A stretch of 64,000 bases of DNA, from the NCBI RefSeq assembly GCF_016858305.2, contig NZ_CP074436.1:1880001-1944000 (forward strand), written 5' to 3'. Positions within the stretch are counted from its first letter, which is position 1, and each line of letters begins with the position of its first letter. This DNA is from Polaribacter sp. Q13. GTDB taxonomy: Bacteria > Bacteroidota > Bacteroidia > Flavobacteriales > Flavobacteriaceae. The notes under the pieces are model-generated. The model was not told the DNA's origin, made no database searches, and was given only the letters and a program-made list of their open reading frames with translations. Of the stretch, positions 60,651 to 64,000 are shown piece after piece. The translations under genes were made by a program, and so were the position numbers.

Positions 60651-60729
60651 GGGCGTTCCCTAAAGGTCGGGCTTTTTACTATATCTTTTTGCAAAAAAGC
60701 AAAAAGGATGCCGTTTCAATCCCTAACGC
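60651..60729. repeat. Interspersed intergenic repeat with CTTTTTGC hairpin
   Basis: The segment begins GGGCGTTCCCTAAAGGTCGGG, ends CCGTTTCAATCCCTAACGC, and carries hairpin arms CTTTTTGC (60685-60692) and GCAAAAAG (60699-60706). I recall this arrangement as a common interspersed element in flavobacterial genomes. It lies between the SDR and dioxygenase genes. Confidence 0.65.
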
Positions 60730-60742
60730 AAAATCCGTTAAA

Positions 60743-61519
60743 CTATAAACTTTTCGTTCTTCCACCATCAACCGGAAGATTAATACCATTAATATAACTT
60801 GCTTGTTCACTTGCTAAAAAAACAATAGCTGCAGCAGTTTCTTCGGATTTTGCAAAGCGTTTTGCGGGCACATAATTTTTCATAATTTGCTCCATTTCTG
60901 CTTCTGTAGTGTGCTCAATTTTTGCTTTGATCTTAATAATCTCATCTAAACGAGCCGTGTCTGTAAAACCTGGCAACACGTTATTTACTGTTATTTCAAA
61001 TTCTGCCAATTCTGTAGACAATGTTTTTGCCCAATTTCCAACCGCATTTCTAATCGTATTAGAAACTCCTAAACCAGGAATTGGCTCTTTTACAGACGTA
61101 GAAATGACATTAATAATTCTACCAAATTTTTCTTTTTTCATAAACGGAACCAAAGCTTGTACCAAAATCTGATTACAAACAACATGCATTTGAAACGCAT
61201 TTATTAAATCTGACGAAGTTGCAGAAATTAAAGCGCCACTTTTTGGACCGCCTGTATTATTGACTAGAATATGAAATTTTAATTTAGTCCTTTCTAAAAC
61301 TTTTTGCAGCTCTTGTGGGGTAGAAAAATCGGCAACCAAATAACTATGACACTGATTATTATTGGGTAATTCTGCTAAAACAACTTTTAACTTTTCTTCA
61401 TTTCTAGCAATTAAAGTCACATTTATGCCTTCTTCTGCTAATAAAATTGCAGTTGCTTTTCCTATTCCTTGTGTGCTTCCACAAACTAAAGCGTTTTTGT
61501 TATGTAATCCTAAATTCAT
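60743..61519 (-). CDS. SDR-fold oxidoreductase with altered catalytic motif
   Basis: 258 residues. Rossmann motif CGSTQGIGKA (13-22), NNTGG (87-91) and a PVDGGRT end as in classical SDRs. At the place of the YxxxK catalytic pair the sequence reads SNTIR (153-157), so both the Tyr and the Lys are absent, while Ser140 remains. Such proteins are found near kynurenine-pathway genes. It may be a non-reductive SDR or use another mechanism. Part of the 3-hydroxyanthranilate cluster. Confidence 0.82.
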   Translation of the reverse strand: MNLGLHNKNALVCGSTQGIGKATAILLAEEGINVTLIARNEEKLKVVLAELPNNNQCHSYLVADFSTPQELQKVLERTKLKFHILVNNTGGPKSGALISATSSDLINAFQMHVVCNQILVQALVPFMKKEKFGRIINVISTSVKEPIPGLGVSNTIRNAVGNWAKTLSTELAEFEITVNNVLPGFTDTARLDEIIKIKAKIEHTTEAEMEQIMKNYVPAKRFAKSEETAAAIVFLASEQASYINGINLPVDGGRTKSL

Positions 61520-61537
61520 ATTTTATGTTTATGTCTA

Positions 61538-61637
61538 GTCGAGCACAGTCGAAAATTATATCATTTTACAATCTATGCAATTTGTCTCTTGTCTCTTGTC
61601 TCTTTTTCCTTGATTCTTTGTTCTTGATTCTTGGTAC
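61538..61637. repeat. Low-complexity and palindromic intergenic stretch
   Basis: GTCGAGCACAGTCGA (61538-61552) is a relative of the palindrome near 21925. It is followed by TTGTCTC-type direct repeats (about 61579-61600) and TTGATTCTTTG/TTCTTGATTCTTGG words (61608-61635). It lies between the SDR gene and the 72-residue gene. Confidence 0.6.
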
Positions 61638-61856
61638 TTATTTATGATCTAAAACCATTTGTTTAATCTTCACGGCTTTTTCAAAATGATCTAATTTATG
61701 AGTTTCAATCCACCATTTTGCGACTTCCATTAACAAAACCGGATTGTCATTTTTATTCTTAAAAAAAGCATAAAATGACAAACCAACACTAGTTCCTTTT
61801 TTAGCTATTTTTTCATCACAAACTTCAATTATTTTTTCTTTTATATCTTTATTCAT
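61638..61856 (-). CDS. Small hypothetical protein
   Basis: 72 residues, helical and Lys-rich: MNKDIKEKIIEVCDEKIAKKG and LLMEVAKWWIETHKLDHFEKAVKIKQ. No membrane segment or signal. It begins 3 bp after the monooxygenase gene's stop on the same strand, so it is in that operon. I recognise no function. The tight spacing supports a real gene. Confidence 0.7.
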   Translation of the reverse strand: MNKDIKEKIIEVCDEKIAKKGTSVGLSFYAFFKNKNDNPVLLMEVAKWWIETHKLDHFEKAVKIKQMVLDHK

Positions 61857-61859
61857 ATT

Positions 61860-62996
61860 TTATTTTTCTAATTGATATAATGCTATCATTTTCTTATTTA
61901 TAATACTTTTAGGAACATTTTTTAAGATAAAATTCCGAAAACTTTGACCATATTTCCAATGTGCCATTTTACCGGTCATCCAAGATTGATTAACAACCAA
62001 ATTCACTTTCTTTTGTCTTTTCTGTTGAAACAACTCAAAAACATTTTTGTCTTTATTTTCAGCTATTAAATTACTTAAATAATAGGCATCTTCAATAGCT
62101 TGTGCTCCTCCTTGTCCCATATTTGGAGTTGTAGCATGACCAGCATCTCCAATTAAACAAATATTATTTTTATGCCATTTTTTAAGTGGGTTTAAATCGT
62201 GAATATCACTTTTTATAATTTGATAGATTTCTGTTGCAGCAATTAAGTCAGTTATTAAAGGATCAAAATCAGAAAACATTTTTAGCAACTTCTCTTTTAC
62301 CAAATTAACCTCTACTTCCTCATTTTCTTTTGCCAAAACAACTGCAAACCAATAGGTTTTATCTTTTGAAACTTTCGATATTCCGAATCTAATTTTATTT
62401 CCCCAAAGTTCAAATCCTCTGTGTAATAAATCGTCTTCTAACACCCTATTTGTAATTCCTCGCCAACAAGTTTGCCCAGAATATCTTTTGCTACTTTCTG
62501 GAAATAACTGTTGTCTGACTTTAGAGTTGATACCATCTGCAGCAATTAAAAAATCTGTTGTTGTTTTAGAAGCATCATTAAATGTAACTTCTATTTTATT
62601 AGCTGCTATTTCTTTAAAAGATTCAAAACCTTTGTTTAAAAATATTTTCTCTTTCGGAATTTTATCAAATAACAATTTTTGAAGCGCTGCTCTATGAATT
62701 GCAACGGTTGTATAGCCAAAAATATCTTTTATAAAATCTTGATTACTATCTGAAATTGGTGATAAATCTTGTTTGCCAATGGTAATTCTATCAATAAAAT
62801 TGCCGTTAGCAATTACGTCTTCTAAAACACCTAAACTTTCTAAAACTTGCAATGCATTTGGCGCTAACCAAATTCCGGCGCCGACTTCATTTAAAACAGG
62901 TGCTTTTTCAAAAATTTGGTATTCGATTCCTTTTTGTTCAAAAGCCAATGCTGTCGTCAATCCACCAATTCCTGCGCCAATGATTGTATATTTCAT
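61860..62996 (-). CDS. FAD-dependent aromatic monooxygenase
   Basis: 378 residues. FAD motif IIGAGIGGLTTALAF (4-18), DG motif AADGINSKVR, and GDAGHATTPNMGQGGAQAIEDA for the second FAD block. These mark the PHBH/salicylate hydroxylase group. Its place beside 3-hydroxyanthranilate genes suggests an aromatic substrate, but its sequence does not look like kynurenine 3-monooxygenase, so I do not use kmo. It overlaps nothing; the DUF1697 gene lies 7 bp upstream. Confidence 0.85.
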   Translation of the reverse strand: MKYTIIGAGIGGLTTALAFEQKGIEYQIFEKAPVLNEVGAGIWLAPNALQVLESLGVLEDVIANGNFIDRITIGKQDLSPISDSNQDFIKDIFGYTTVAIHRAALQKLLFDKIPKEKIFLNKGFESFKEIAANKIEVTFNDASKTTTDFLIAADGINSKVRQQLFPESSKRYSGQTCWRGITNRVLEDDLLHRGFELWGNKIRFGISKVSKDKTYWFAVVLAKENEEVEVNLVKEKLLKMFSDFDPLITDLIAATEIYQIIKSDIHDLNPLKKWHKNNICLIGDAGHATTPNMGQGGAQAIEDAYYLSNLIAENKDKNVFELFQQKRQKKVNLVVNQSWMTGKMAHWKYGQSFRNFILKNVPKSIINKKMIALYQLEK

Positions 62997-63003
62997 ACCA
63001 ATT

Positions 63004-63528
63004 TTAATTGCTTTCTGCCAACTCTAATAACTTTAATGTGGTATTATAATTTCTAGTTGTTGCGCTTACATACAAGCTTCTCTCAAATAAATTATTAGAA
63101 AGTTTAGTTTTAGCAAAACCAGTTTCGCAATAAATATATACCATATCATTATCTATTAAATATTTATCATTCTCAATATCTTTTACCTCAACTTTTGTTT
63201 CATATACTTTTTTATTTAAAAAAACAAAGGCAACTATTTTGGTGTTGTCTGTAGGAAAAGGGTAACTAGCAATTGCTTTTTTTAATTGAGGAATTGTTCT
63301 TGCAATTACAGGAATATCAAAACCAAATTTATTTTGAATTCCTTCATTAATTTTCTTACAAATCACAGATTTACCATCATCAGATTCTAAAATAATGTTT
63401 CCACTCTGAATGTATGTTTGTACGTTTTTAAAACCTAAATCGTTTAATAAATCACGTAGTTCTGCCATTGGGAGTTTATTTTTTCCCGACACATTTATTC
63501 CTCTTAATAAAACAATAAAACTCTTCAT
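63004..63528 (-). CDS. DUF1697-family protein
   Basis: 174 residues from the ATG at 63526-63528 (MKSFIVLLRGINVSGKNKLPM), the conserved start of the family. A longer reading to 63588 would overlap the next gene and is not favoured. FKNVQTYIQSGNIILES and the C-terminal SATTRNYNTTLKLLELA are the family blocks. Function unknown. First or second gene ahead of the monooxygenase. Confidence 0.9.
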   Translation of the reverse strand: MKSFIVLLRGINVSGKNKLPMAELRDLLNDLGFKNVQTYIQSGNIILESDDGKSVICKKINEGIQNKFGFDIPVIARTIPQLKKAIASYPFPTDNTKIVAFVFLNKKVYETKVEVKDIENDKYLIDNDMVYIYCETGFAKTKLSNNLFERSLYVSATTRNYNTTLKLLELAESN

Positions 63529-63536
63529 AATATGAA

Positions 63537-64000
63537 CTAATTGGTTGGTTTTTGTAATGTTATTTTTACTTTTCTTATAAAACAGCAATTTGCAGTATCT
63601 TCTTTTTTAAGTAAAAACCTTTTAAAAGATACTGTTTTTAACTTAAATTCTTCTCGCTTCATTTCTGAATTATTACTTGTAAAATAAAACAAATGTTTAG
63701 GATTTTTTAAATCAATTTTATGATAAAAAAGATTTTTAATACTACCCTCTAGTTTTTCCTTTTTTAATTCCTCTTCGCTAAAATCAATAAAACTGACTTG
63801 TCTTTCATTTATTCTATCAATTCTTAACATTCTTTTTTGAAACTTAGAAAGCTTTTTCTTTTTATCCATTAATTTTAAAAGCATCTTTTTCTCTTTTTCT
63901 GTATGAAAAAAAGTATTACAAACATTGTAATTAATTTCATTTTCAACATTAGTAAAAATACTTAATCTTACTTTTAAAGAATCTTTTTCTAGATAAGCAC
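63537..64000 (-). CDS. Unrecognised protein, C-terminal part (5' end outside window)
   Basis: The minus frame is open from the right edge to a stop at 63537-63539, giving at least 154 residues. An internal ATG at 63882-63884 would give 115, but codons before it are equally gene-like (LSIFTNVENEINYNVCN). It is very Lys-rich, with MDKKKKLSKFQKRMLRIDRINERQ and FYFTSNNSEMKREEFKL. No domain recognised. It lies 8 bp before the DUF1697 start, same strand. Confidence 0.65.
   Translation of the reverse strand, partial: AYLEKDSLKVRLSIFTNVENEINYNVCNTFFHTEKEKKMLLKLMDKKKKLSKFQKRMLRIDRINERQVSFIDFSEEELKKEKLEGSIKNLFYHKIDLKNPKHLFYFTSNNSEMKREEFKLKTVSFKRFLLKKEDTANCCFIRKVKITLQKPTN

Noticed and set aside
61860..62996. 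Kynurenine 3-monooxygenase (kmo)
   Set aside because: The sequence has the salicylate hydroxylase-like layout and lacks the C-terminal hydrophobic extension and N-terminal pattern I expect for kmo.
1..64000. tRNA, rRNA or riboswitch
   Set aside because: I looked for cloverleaf-like TTCGAnTC arms and known riboswitch cores in the gaps and saw none; a covariance-model scan would be decisive.

Overview
The window is AT-rich chromosomal DNA of a Bacteroidetes bacterium, most probably a marine member of the Flavobacteriaceae (a Polaribacter- or Tenacibaculum-like genus is my guess, not a proof). The signs are a T9SS C-terminal sorting domain, TonB-dependent receptors with carboxypeptidase-regulatory-like N-termini, a FecI/FecR cassette, TAnnTTTG-type -7 promoter boxes, few Shine-Dalgarno sequences, and a gene content typical of flavobacterial cores. 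I saw no rRNA, tRNA, CRISPR array, prophage or insertion sequence.

Left part (1-16 kb). The window opens inside a HAD phosphatase/glycosidase fusion gene on the minus strand, followed by a decayed YdeI/OmdA-family gene. Next come a MoxR/ChlI-type AAA ATPase with its VWA partner (minus), then an SDR epimerase (plus). A tight minus-strand operon follows: rsfS, ftsH, LUD protein, cdsA, psd, acyl-CoA-binding protein and a YceI lipoprotein. It joins membrane protein quality control to phospholipid synthesis. birA, a SRPBCC protein, pyrE, a NUDIX gene and a SulP anion transporter complete this part. pyrE and the NUDIX gene are divergent, with only 7 bp between their start codons.

Middle (16-34 kb). 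A two-gene accessory module (NUDIX hydrolase plus a 1124-residue PLD/helicase/DUF3427/S24 fusion) looks like a defence or DNA-damage-linked system. It is followed by a polytopic membrane protein, a lactonase-fold lipoprotein, an M14 peptidase, coaD, a four-helix-bundle protein, ddl, a PASTA protein, rluD, yaaA, serine dehydratase, a DUF2853 protein and dnaK. dnaK is preceded by a near-perfect sigma-54 promoter.

Accessory surface region (34-58.7 kb). A cadherin-like lipoprotein, two tandem LytS-type histidine kinases, one LytTR response regulator and a T9SS-secreted adhesin-like protein form a block. Direct repeats with a 21-bp period, a good candidate LytTR operator, precede the lipoprotein, the adhesin and a distant DUF2141 gene. 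A weaker copy precedes a TonB receptor. The region also holds an MBOAT/SGNH acyltransferase pair, an NDH-2, a MauG-like peroxidase, a PhoX-like lipoprotein with a collagen-like segment, two TonB-dependent receptors, a sigma/FecR cassette, a lipoprotein and a previously unlisted 37-residue ORF.

Right part (58.7-64 kb). A minus-strand kynurenine/3-hydroxyanthranilate catabolic group (ACMSD, 3-hydroxyanthranilate dioxygenase, an SDR with a non-canonical active site, a FAD monooxygenase) is followed by a DUF1697 protein and an unrecognised ORF cut by the right edge.

Intergenic DNA carries many repeats: a MITE-like element of about 130 bp in two inverted copies, three near-identical terminators, a 51-bp tandem repeat, a 7-bp tandem repeat and several palindromes of kinds that recur in flavobacterial genomes.
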